Shown here: one piece after another, positions 1 through 10,508 of the stretch
How positions within the stretch are numbered: the stretch's first letter is position 1
How the letters are laid out: each line of letters begins with the position of its first letter
Assembly (NCBI RefSeq): GCF_044142105.1
Contig: NZ_JBGTYM010000002.1
Coordinates: 434,001 to 498,000, forward strand
Direction of reading: 5' to 3'
From: Pseudogemmobacter sp044142105
GTDB lineage: Bacteria > Pseudomonadota > Alphaproteobacteria > Rhodobacterales > Rhodobacteraceae
DNA length: 64,000 nucleotides
Notes under the pieces: model-generated
Databases searched by the model: none
Seen by the model: only the letters and a program-made list of their open reading frames with translations
What the model was told of the DNA's origin: nothing
Translations under genes and position numbers: made by a program

Positions 1-14
1 ATACGATTGAACAT
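1..14 (-). CDS. start of an unidentified gene cut by the left edge
   Basis: An ATG on the minus strand at 12-14 is preceded by a strong ribosome binding site (GGGAGG at 21-26) at good spacing, 28 bases after the stop of the aconitase-family gene. Only four codons are visible (M-F-N-R). It is probably the next gene of the same operon. The MFNR opening is compatible with a signal peptide such as those of TctC-type receptors, but that is a guess from four residues. Confidence 0.5.
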
Positions 15-42
15 TTTCTTCCTCCCTCAGTGTGAAAAGCCG

Positions 43-2755
<2,713 letters not shown>

Positions 2756-2766
<11 letters not shown>

Positions 2767-3625
2767 ATGTCTTCTCCAGCTCGTCGAAGTATGGCTTGCG
2801 GACAACCCGCTGACGCTCCTTGAAGCTGGCAACAAGGCCCGAGGCCTCGGACACGTCCTGCCCGCTCTTCAGCGCGGACAGCGCCGTCTGCATGCCGTGG
2901 ATGGCCGCCTGAAGGGCAACATTCGCGTAAAGCACCAGCGAAAAGCCCATCTCGGCGAATTCCGCATTGGACAGGGCAGGGGTCTTGCCGCCCACCACGA
3001 TGTTCACGAGCTGCGGCGCCTTGATCAGGTTGGGGAGCCTGCGCAGTTCCTCGACGCTTTCAGGGGCTTCCAGAAAGATGATGTCAGCCCCGGCCGCCTC
3101 GAAGGCAAGACAGCGTTCGACCGCCGCGTCGAACCCGTCGACCGCGCGTGCATCGGTGCGCGCCATAATGAGGAAGTCCTCGCTTCGGCGGGCATCGGCG
3201 GCAGCCTTGATCTTGCCGCACATCTCGTCGGTGCCGATGATCGCCTTGCCCGAGAAATGCCCACAGCGCTTGGGGTTGACCTGGTCCTCGATCTGCACGG
3301 CGCTGGCGCCCGCGCGCTCCATCACCCGGATCGTGTGATAGACGTTCACCGCATTTCCGAAGCCGGTGTCGATGTCGCAGATTAAGGGAAGGTCCACCGC
3401 GTCGCGGATGGCGGCAGTGTGGTTGGCGATGTCGGACAGGCCCATGAAGCCGTGATCGGGCATGCCGAACCAGGTGTTGGTCACCCCCGCGCCCGAGATA
3501 TAGACCGCCTCGAACCCCAGTTCCTCGATGACGCGCGCGGCCAGAGCATTGGCAGCGCCGGGCAGGAGGGTGCCCTTGCGGGCCTCGACAAGGCGGCGCA
3601 GCTTCGCGCCGTGGGTCTGGGTCAT
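2756..3625 (-). CDS. isocitrate lyase/PEP mutase-family lyase
   Basis: A 289-residue TIM-barrel enzyme of the isocitrate lyase/PEP mutase family. The catalytic loop reads KRCGH (Lys119-His123), as in methylisocitrate and dimethylmalate lyases. The metal-binding acids lie in CDIDTGFG (Asp84, Asp86) and QIEDQ (Glu113, Asp114). Family members cleave a 2-hydroxy acid into pyruvate or glyoxylate plus a second acid. The ATG at 3625 shares an ATGA overlap with the GntR gene stop, which fixes the start and implies translational coupling. Next to an aconitase homologue and PrpF, a 2-methylisocitrate- or dimethylmalate-type substrate is likely; no citrate synthase (prpC) is in view to settle it. Confidence 0.88.
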
Positions 3626-4314
3626 TTGCTTTTTTCCGGGGTCTGGTTTCCGCCCCACAACAGGTTCTTGCGGGCGTTGGAGATGTGGTTGCGCATCGCC
3701 TCTTCGGCCTTTTTCGGATCGCGCAGCGACAGGGCCTCAAGGATCTCGCGATGCTCGCGCAGCGCCATTTCCGACCGGCCCGGCTGCGAGGCGGAGCGGA
3801 AGCGATACATGCGGATCTGCATGTAAAGCTCGGTCCCCAAGGCGCGAAACAGGCGGCGGCTTCCGCTGGCGCGGATGATGAAGAAGTGGAAATCATCATC
3901 CGAGGTCAGCTGATGGTAGCTGCCGGTGGCGATGGTCTTGTCGCGGTGCCGGTCCATCATGCCGGACAGCTCTTCCAGCTGCGCAACGGTGATCTTGCCG
4001 GCGGCAAGACCAGCGGCCCTGCCTTCCAGCACCTCGCGCATCTGGAAGAGGTCGTCCAGGTCTTCTTCGGTCAATCGGGCGACATAGACGCCAAGATTCT
4101 GCCGCCGCTCGACCATGTGTTGCGATTCGAGGCGGCGGATCGCTTCGCGCAACGTGCCCCGGCTGATGCCGAGATTGCGGGCGATCACGGCCTCTTTCAC
4201 CCGCGATCCGGGCTCGATCTCGCCGCGCGAAATGGCCGTGGCGATGGCCTCGAAAGCCTGATCGCTGAGGGAGGGATGGGGTTGGAGGCTTTGCTCGATG
4301 CTCATGGGCGCCAT
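3622..4314 (-). CDS. GntR-family (FadR/FCD) transcriptional regulator
   Basis: A 230-residue regulator with an N-terminal winged helix (ARNLGISRGTLREAIRRLE, roughly residues 45-65) and an all-helical FCD effector domain carrying metal-ligand-type Asp/His residues. It is the first gene of the minus-strand operon and overlaps the lyase start by four bases, so it is probably autoregulated and controls the lyase-hydratase operon and the divergent PrpF-like gene. The effector is presumably an organic acid. Two ATGs nine bases apart (4314 and 4305) are possible; neither has a clear ribosome binding site. Confidence 0.87.
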   Translation of the reverse strand: MAPMSIEQSLQPHPSLSDQAFEAIATAISRGEIEPGSRVKEAVIARNLGISRGTLREAIRRLESQHMVERRQNLGVYVARLTEEDLDDLFQMREVLEGRAAGLAAGKITVAQLEELSGMMDRHRDKTIATGSYHQLTSDDDFHFFIIRASGSRRLFRALGTELYMQIRMYRFRSASQPGRSEMALREHREILEALSLRDPKKAEEAMRNHISNARKNLLWGGNQTPEKSK

Positions 4315-4320
4315 CTGTGA

Positions 4321-4359
4321 ACTGTTGACAGTTGGCAGTGTTGGGTGCGATCTGTCAAC
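4321..4359. promoter_or_regulatory. candidate GntR operator between divergent genes
   Basis: ACTGT-TG-ACAGT (4321-4332) is a near-perfect palindrome. The half-sites GTTGACAG (4324-4331) and CTGTCAAC (4352-4359) also form an inverted repeat with a 20-base spacer. This is the intergenic region between the GntR gene and the PrpF-like gene, where an autoregulating FadR-type protein would bind. A TTGACA hexamer lies within the first half-site, so binding could block RNA polymerase. Confidence 0.5.
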
Positions 4360-4388
4360 CCGTCATCTGGAAGGTGCGGGAGAGGGCA

Positions 4389-5552
4389 ATGGAACAGCGG
4401 CGGATCAGGGCGGTCTTCATGCGGGGCGGCACCTCGAACGGGCTGATCTTTCGGGCCGAGGATCTGCCTCTGGCTGGTGCTGGGCGCGATGCGGTCATCC
4501 TGGCCGCGATGGGATCGCCCGATCCGAACATGCGTCAGCTCGACGGCATGGGCGGCGGCATTTCCTCGCTGTCGAAAATCTGCATCGTCGGCCCGTCCAG
4601 CCACCCCGGCGCTGATGTGGATTACACCTTCGGCCAGGTAGGTGTGGACGTGCCTGTGGTGGATTACGGCGGCAATTGCGGCAACATGTCTTCCGCCATC
4701 GGCCCCTTCGCGGTGGAGGAGGGAATGGTGCCGCGACCGGCCGATGGCGCGACGGTCGTGCGGATTCACAATACCAATACCGGCAAGGTCATCGCGTCGC
4801 GATTTCAGGTGCGGGGCGGCGAGCCGGTCGTCGAAGGCGAGACCGGGCTGGACGGTGTGGCCGGGACGGCGGCCGAGATCCGTCTGGAATTCCTTGACCC
4901 TGGTGGGTCTAAGACCGGCAAGCTGCTGCCCACCGGCAATCCGGTCGATGTGATCGAGGTGCCGGGGCTGGGTCCGGTCGAGGTCAGCCTGGTCGATGCC
5001 GCCAATCCAATGGTTTTCGTGGCTGCCGAATCCCTGGGCGTGCCGGGCCATATGATGCCCGCCGAGATCGACAAGGATGCGGTCTTGCTGAAACGGCTGG
5101 ACGACATCCGCCTGCGCGGCGCGGTCATGATGGGTATGGCGGCGGATATCGATGCGGCGGCCAAAGTTCTGAGCGTGCCGAAAATCGCGATGCTGGCACC
5201 ATCCTGCGATGCGCCGACCCTCTCGGGCAAGGGCCTGAGGGCGGCGGAGGCCGATATCGCCGCCCGGACGATTTCCGTGGGCCAGCCGCACAAGGCCATT
5301 CCGCTGACTGCTGCCCTGTGCCTTGCGGCGGCGGCGCGGGTGCCCGGGACGGTGGCCGCGCGGCTGGTCGCGTCCGCCACGCCCGGCGCGATACGGATCG
5401 CGCATCCCTCGGGCACGATGAGCGTCGATGCCGAGATGGGCATGGAAGAAGGCGAGGTTGCGGTGCGCCACGCCACTGTGCTGCGCACGGCGCGGCGCAT
5501 GATGGAAGGCGCGGTCTGTGTGCCCGCGCGCTTCTTCGAAAATCTTGGGTAG
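4389..5552 (+). CDS. PrpF-like isomerase/tautomerase family protein
   Basis: A 387-residue PrpF-family protein (diaminopimelate-epimerase-like double fold). The diagnostic motifs are visible: MRGGTSNGL at the N-terminus, GNCGNMSSAIGPFA around residue 97 with the catalytic-type Cys, and a second Cys in APSCDAPTLSG. Family members isomerise methylaconitate (PrpF, partner of AcnD) or tautomerise 4-oxalomesaconate. The start at 4389 follows a GGGAGAG ribosome binding site; an earlier in-frame codon at 4332 lies inside the candidate operator. Divergent transcription from the aconitase/lyase operon suggests joint control and a shared pathway, though the hydratase here is AcnA-like rather than AcnD-like. 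Confidence 0.87.
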   Translation: MEQRRIRAVFMRGGTSNGLIFRAEDLPLAGAGRDAVILAAMGSPDPNMRQLDGMGGGISSLSKICIVGPSSHPGADVDYTFGQVGVDVPVVDYGGNCGNMSSAIGPFAVEEGMVPRPADGATVVRIHNTNTGKVIASRFQVRGGEPVVEGETGLDGVAGTAAEIRLEFLDPGGSKTGKLLPTGNPVDVIEVPGLGPVEVSLVDAANPMVFVAAESLGVPGHMMPAEIDKDAVLLKRLDDIRLRGAVMMGMAADIDAAAKVLSVPKIAMLAPSCDAPTLSGKGLRAAEADIAARTISVGQPHKAIPLTAALCLAAAARVPGTVAARLVASATPGAIRIAHPSGTMSVDAEMGMEEGEVAVRHATVLRTARRMMEGAVCVPARFFENLG

Positions 5553-6084
5553 AGACCTGCCCGAAGGGTGCAGTACGAAATCCAGCACGGCTTTCGAAAC
5601 CCGGCGCCGATCTTAGGCAGGTCTCGATCCGGGTTTTGTCTCAACCCTCCAGGATGATCAGAAACAGTCTGTGATCTTTGTCTGTCATGCCGCCAGCGCC
5701 ACGAATGGGGCAAAGGGGCAGCGTCCGGGCGTAATCTGACCTAATCCCGGACGGCTCTCCGAAGACGATCCGGGTCGGCCAGGGCAGCGGGCTCCCCCTT
5801 GATGCGTCAGGGGCGTTCCGGCCATTGCCCTTGCAACGGTCGGCGCCGATCCTCCGGGGTGGTGCAGGCCGTATAAGGGCCTCTCGTGCCGGTGGTTTTT
5901 CGCCGAGCGACGGGTGGGCGCGCCCGGTGTTGGAGCAGGGCCGCCATGCCTGGGCGATGAACTCCGGCCCGCTTCTGAACGCGCATGGCCAAGCACGCAA
6001 GGACTACCGGCCTGGCGATCGGGGCCATGGTCACGGGGCGATCCAAATTCGGGCTCAGAGCACAGTGCTTTGTGTCCCCGAAGT
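5553..6084. other. 532-base stretch without a recognisable gene
   Basis: No frame gives a protein I recognise. It contains a 10-bp inverted repeat starting at the PrpF-like stop (5552-5561 with 5616-5625), an 8-bp stem (5722-5729 with 5746-5753) and an 11-base palindrome (6059-6069). These may serve as terminators or be relics of a lost element. Its position beside the broken dctBD genes suggests eroded DNA. Confidence 0.5.
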
Positions 6085-7395
6085 TCAAACCCGCGATGTC
6101 AGACCGTAGCGGCGCATCTTGTCGTTCAGGGTGCGCCGGGCCAGGCCAAGGCTCTCCGCCACGCGCAAGGTATTGCCGCGATGCCGCTCGAGGGCGGCGG
6201 CGATCTCGCGCGCTTCGAAGGCCGCGACCCGATCGGCGAGACTGTTGTCCGGCAGGACCGGGGCGTTGTCGGCACGCAGCTCAAGCAGCCCAAGCGTATG
6301 GGCCTCGGCCGCGGCCCTGAGTTCGCGCATGTTGCCGGGCCAGGCGCGGCGCTTGAGCGCCTGATGCAGCGGGTATCCGGCCTGCGGATCGGGGCGGCCA
6401 TAGCGACGAGCGGCAAGCTGGGCGTAATGGGTGAAGATGAGTGGAATGTCTTCGGCGGCGTCGCGCAGGGGGGGCGTCGCCAGCTCGGCCCCGGCAAGAC
6501 GGAAGAACAGGTCGGGGCGAAAGCCATCGGCTTCGCGCAGCGGCGCTTTGGACGTGGCAATGATGCAGAGATCGAGGGGACGGAGGTCGTTCTCGCCCAA
6601 CCTCTCCACCGCGCGTTCCTGCAGCGCGCGCAAGAGCTTGGCCTGAAGCGCGGGGGGCATGGTTTCGACCTCGTCCAGAAGCAGCGTGCCACCCTGGGCC
6701 GCCTCCATCTTGCCTTGCCGGGCGGCACCCGCGCCAGGAAAGGCCCCGGCGGCATGGCCGAACATAAGCGTTTCGAACATCTGTTCGGGAAGTGCGGCGC
6801 AATTGACCGCAACGAAAGGGCCGGTCGCGCGGGGGCTGGCGGCGTGAAGCGCGCGGGCGACAAGCTCCTTGCCGGTGCCGGTTTCGTCGGTGATTAGCAC
6901 ATCGACCTCAAGCGGCGCAAGGGCGGCGATCCGGTCGCGCAGGCTGCGCAGCGCGCGGCTTTGGCCAAGGATCGTGGTGGCCGCAGTTTCAGCAAGCACC
7001 TGTTGAAGGCGCCCGACCTCGGTCCTCGTGGCACGGGCGGCCAGCGCGCGGGTGACGACGGCGACCACGTGGCGGGCGTCATAAGGCTATTCCAGAAAAT
7101 CCTCGGCTCCGGCGCGGATCGCCTGCACCGCATGGCCCAGATCGCCATGGCCGGTCAGCAGGATCACCGGCAGATCAAGGGGCAGCGCCTTGACCGCCTG
7201 AAGAAGCGCCAGCCCGTCCATGCCGGGCATGCGCAGATCGGTCAGCATGAGGTCGGGCGCAGCCTCCGGCAGCGCGGCAAGGGCGGCTGTAGGATCGGCG
7301 AAGCCTTCGGCGCGGTGACCGGCGGCCTGCATCAGATCGCAAAGCGCGGCCAGATGGTCGGCGTCATCCTCGACCACGAAAAGCCGGGCGGTCAT
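6085..7395 (-). pseudogene. dctD: dctD-like sigma-54 response regulator, broken by an amber codon
   Basis: The intact product would be a C4-dicarboxylate response regulator: receiver domain (Asp10/11, phosphoacceptor Asp53, Thr81), AAA+ sigma-54 activation domain, and a C-terminal Fis-type helix-turn-helix (NTLRVAESLGLARRTLNDKM). After residue 102 (EDFLE) a TAG at 7087-7089 stands where the invariant receiver lysine of the EKPY motif is expected; the same frame then continues with PYDARHVV. The AAA+ domain has also drifted: Walker A begins DETGTGKE instead of GETGTGKE, and the sigma-54-contact loop reads GAFPGA rather than GAFTGA. It shares an ATGA overlap with dctB. I judge it non-functional. 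Confidence 0.87.
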
Positions 7396-8758
7396 TCGGC
7401 GGCCTCGCCCGCGGCAGAATGCGCGCGCGGGGTGACCAGTTCCAGCGCCGAGGCAAGAACGGGGCGCAGGTCGATCAGGCTGCGCTCGCCGCCCTCTTTC
7501 CGACCGAAGGATTTCAGGTGCGTGGTGGTGCGCTGCATCCTGCGGATCAGGCCGCGCGCGGTGGCGAGCCGTGACGCGATGCTGCTTTCGCCGGGTGGCA
7601 GCGACAGTTCGGCCGAGGTCAGCGTCGCCTCCATTGCGGCAAGGGGCTGGCTGATCTCATGCACGATGGCGGTGGACATGCGGCCCAACGCGGCCATTTT
7701 TTCGGCATGGATGAGATGCTCCTGCGTGGCGCGCAGATCGGCCTCGGCCTAGGCCGGCGCCTCGATTTCGCGCGCAAGGTCGGCGGTGCGGGCGCCGACC
7801 ATCGCCTCGAGCCATTCCGATTGCGACAGGCGCAGGGAGACGAGCTGGCGCCGCTGGTCCCAGGCAAGGTAGAGCCCGGCGACGAGCAGCGTCAGAAGGG
7901 CGGTGGCCATGGCCCAACCCGCAGCCGCACCGGTGATGGCGGCGGAAGGGCGGGCGGCGATCAGGCGCCAGCCGGTTCCGGTCAGGGTGGAAAGGCGGGC
8001 GATCCAGCCCTCGCCCACCGTATCGGCGCCAAGGGGTGGGTTGCCAAGCAGTGGCCGCGCCCCGGCCAGGTCGATTCCGTCACAGGCGCGGGTCTGGGTC
8101 AGTTCGGCCAGCCCTTCCGGCGGCAGGGGGCCAAGCGGGCGGTAGAGCCAGTCCTCGCGCCCCGACAGGAAGACGACGCCCGCCGCATCGAACAGCGCCA
8201 CATCGGCCCCGGCGGTGCGCCAGGTCTGCTGCAGCGGCCGCAGATCCAGCTTTCCCACGACAACCCCGGTCTGGCCGCCAGAGGTGACGCGGGTCGACAG
8301 GAAGAAGCCGGGGACGCCGGTGGTGACGCCAATGGCGTAGAACTGGCCTCTGCCCCGTTGCAGGGCCTGGCGGAAATAGGGGCGCAAGCCGTAATCCTGG
8401 CCGACGAAGCTGTCATACCGCGCCCAGTTCGAGGCGGCGATGGTCAGACCGCGATCGTTGATCAGGAACAGCTCGGCCGCCCCGGCATGGGCGGCCACGG
8501 TGCAAGATAAAGGTTGGCCCCATCAAGGGCGGCAGGGTCCGACAGGGCGGCGCGGATGCGGGCATCCTCTTCCGCGACATCGGGCAGGGCACGGAAGCGG
8601 TCGATCTCCGCCTCGACGGCGCGGGCGGTGAGGAGAAGGGTCTGGTCCAGTTCGGCCCTGAGCCGCGAGGTGATCAGGCGTTCGGCCAGCAGCCAGGCCA
8701 GGCCGGTGGCGAGCAGGGCGGCCAGAAGCGGCAGAAGGGCGGGGCGCAGGCGGATCAT
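7392..8758 (-). pseudogene. dctB: dctB-like sensor kinase with three lesions
   Basis: Remnant of a DctB-type membrane histidine kinase. The first segment (from ATG 8758) has an N-terminal membrane helix and the start of the periplasmic sensor. A one-base deletion near 8503-8510 shifts the frame; the sensor continues from about 8498 through a second membrane helix. A TAG at 7749-7751 interrupts the linker. The following segment holds the phospho-acceptor helix (EKMAALGRMSTAIVHEISQP), but after ALELVTPRA the whole ATP-binding domain (N, G1 and G2 boxes) is missing, and only a short tail remains before the stop that overlaps dctD. Any one lesion should abolish kinase activity. Confidence 0.87.
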
Positions 8759-8837
8759 GGCGCAAGACTGCGCGTCTTGGCGTCGCAAGGAAAGGCTGCT
8801 GTCGCGGCGGAAGCTGGGCCCGATGGCGGGATGACGG

Positions 8838-9209
8838 TCATGGCAGATGTCGCGGCGGGCAGGGCGCAAGGGTGACGGGGGCTCCGGGCGCCTCGCCTGG
8901 GGCGCGGCAGATACCGGCATCGCAAAGCTGCCAGCCCGCTCCGGTCGCGCGCGAGGTGGCAAGGCTCAGGCTGGGCAGGCGGCGGTCTTCGGGCCAGACC
9001 CACCAGCCGTCTTGCAGGATGGCGCCCTCGCCCGGTTCCATCCCCGCGCCCGAGCCCTTCACCCGTGCGCCGGTCAGGCGGAGGGCTTGGGGTTCGACCC
9101 ACCAATCCTCGACCCATTCGACCTTTTTGACCGAATGAGTCCAGCGCAGCTGAAAGGCGGGGCCGGACAGCGCCGGCATGACCCCGCCCGCCAGGAGGCA
9201 GGCGGTCAT
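8838..9209 (-). CDS. DUF1850 protein of TRAP/TAXI loci
   Basis: A 123-residue DUF1850-type protein, with a short hydrophobic N-terminus that may be a signal or anchor. Core motifs are visible: WTHSVKKVEW near residue 23, ARVKGSGAGMEPGEGA near 48, and DGWWVWP. The family is encoded beside fused TRAP (TAXI-type) permeases, and here it overlaps the permease stop by ATGA, confirming the start at 9209. Its role is unknown. Because the permease upstream has lost its 5' part, this gene is probably orphaned even though its own frame is open. Confidence 0.75.
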   Translation of the reverse strand: MTACLLAGGVMPALSGPAFQLRWTHSVKKVEWVEDWWVEPQALRLTGARVKGSGAGMEPGEGAILQDGWWVWPEDRRLPSLSLATSRATGAGWQLCDAGICRAPGEAPGAPVTLAPCPPRHLP

Positions 9210-9745
9210 CCGGCGGGCCTGGCGCGCGACTGGCGCCAGACCAACGCGGCGAATGCCGCCGTCAGCAGCAGGCCGATGCCATCGGCGGCAAGCGGTCCGC
9301 CCTCCTGCAGCATCAGGGCAGGGGTGTAAACCGCCATGAAGGGGATCACGAAACCCGCCGCCGCGATCTTGACGGCGCTGAGGCTGATGATCAGCCCGCG
9401 TTCGCGCGCGATGGGTGCGGCGGCAAAGCAGGCCAGCGCCACAGGCGGCGTCAGATCGGCAAGGATGCCGAAGTAGAAGACGAACATGTGGCTGACGATC
9501 AGTGGCACGCCCAGAGTGAGAAACGCCGGTCCGGCGATCGAGGAGGTGATGATGTATTTGGGGATGGTGGGGATGCCCATGCCCAGGACGATCCAGGTGA
9601 TCATGGTCAGCACGAGCGAGAGGAACAGGCTCTTCTCGCCCACGCCGACGATGAACTGGCCAAAGGTGTTTGCCGCCCCGGTCAGCGTCATGGTGCCGAT
9701 GATCACGCCAACCAATGCGCAGGCGATGCCCACCGGCAGCGCGGT
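9206..9745 (-). pseudogene. TRAP transporter fused permease, 3' fragment
   Basis: The remaining frame encodes about 180 residues matching the C-terminal end of a fused DctQM permease of the TRAP/TAXI type: hydrophobic helices with GTMTLTGAANTF, MGIPTIPKYIITSSIAGPA and LADLTPPVALACFAAAPIA. Family members run to roughly 600-900 residues, so most of the gene is gone. The break falls at about 9740-9750, where the sequence changes to a serine recombinase on the opposite strand. No TRAP binding protein is present. The transporter cannot be functional. Confidence 0.85.
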
Positions 9746-10440
9746 GCGGCTGCTGCGGGGCAGGGATGAGCATCCATGACCGCGTCGGCACTGCGATCCG
9801 CATCAGATGCAGCGCGGCCACCGAAAGCCGGAGCTGCACGAACACAGGCCGTTTCCGTCTGGATCGAATCGAGGCGGCGATCTTCGATCAGCTCCGCGCC
9901 CAGCTGGATCGCCCCGAATACCTTGGCGAGTTCGTGAAAACTTATGCGGCCGAGAGACGCCGTCTCAGTGATGCGGCCCGCCGAGATTCGGCGCAGATCG
10001 CCCGCCGCGCTGCGGACTCGGCCGCGCGCTATGCCCGTCTCGTGGATATGTTCGCTCGGGGCCTGATTGAGGGGGTCGAGGCCGAGGCCCAGATATTCGC
10101 GGCCAAGCAAGCCCGCGCCGATGCCGCCCGGGAGCTCGATCTCGCCCAGGCGGATGCCCAGGTGGTCGAATTGCACCCGAGGGCCGCAGACACCAATGCC
10201 AAGGCCATTGCCGATATTTCCAAGGGGCTCGCGTCACCGGGAAAGGAATTCGACCCCGACGCCATCGAAGCCCTGCGGCGCGTGATCAGCACCGTGATGG
10301 TCACACCCCAGCCCGACAGCCGCGATGCGCTGATCGAGGTCCACGCCTACATCGAGACCATGTTGGGTCTAGACGAAGGAAAAGTGGGGGGTACGATGGT
10401 GGCGAGGGGGGGACTCGAACCCCCGACCCTGCGATTATGA
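9742..10440 (+). pseudogene. large serine recombinase, C-terminal fragment
   Basis: The frame starts inside a zinc-ribbon (CGCCGAGM near 9745, later RIRCSA and CTNTGRFRLDRIE) and continues into the long helical region typical of the C-terminal end of large serine recombinases. The resolvase catalytic domain and most of the recombinase domain are absent. The reading frame runs without a stop into the antisense of tRNA-Met and ends at 10440, suggesting that the original stop was lost. It is probably the remnant of an integrated element whose other end, together with the TRAP gene's 5' part, was deleted. Confidence 0.8.
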
Positions 10441-10473
10441 GTCGCATGCTCTAACCAACTGAGCTACCTAGCC
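10397..10473 (-). tRNA. tRNA-Met (CAT anticodon), acceptor stem mismatched
   Basis: A 77-base cloverleaf with encoded CCA (10397-10399). The anticodon CAT is at 10437-10439 in a CTCATAA loop, flanked by a perfect TGCGA/TCGCA stem. The T-arm (GGGGG, TTCGAGT loop) and D-arm are normal. It resembles elongator tRNA-Met; Ile2 (lysidine) is the alternative. The 5' acceptor strand reads GGCTAGG but the 3' strand CCTCGCC, leaving a T4-C69 mismatch. A serine recombinase relic ends at its 3' side. Confidence 0.9.
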
Positions 10474-10508
10474 ACTGGCGCGCGACTTACGCGGGCCATC
10501 CGGGGGCG

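Noticed and set aside
5641..5688. A 15-residue peptide on the minus strand (begins MTDKDHRLF) as a leader or small protein
   Set aside because: No ribosome binding site, no following gene it could control, and no sign of conservation that I can see.
10381..10440. The recombinase C-terminus continuing to GLEPPTLRL as a real protein end
   Set aside because: That stretch is translation of tRNA-Met antisense sequence; the natural stop was probably lost, so the tail is not evidence of function.
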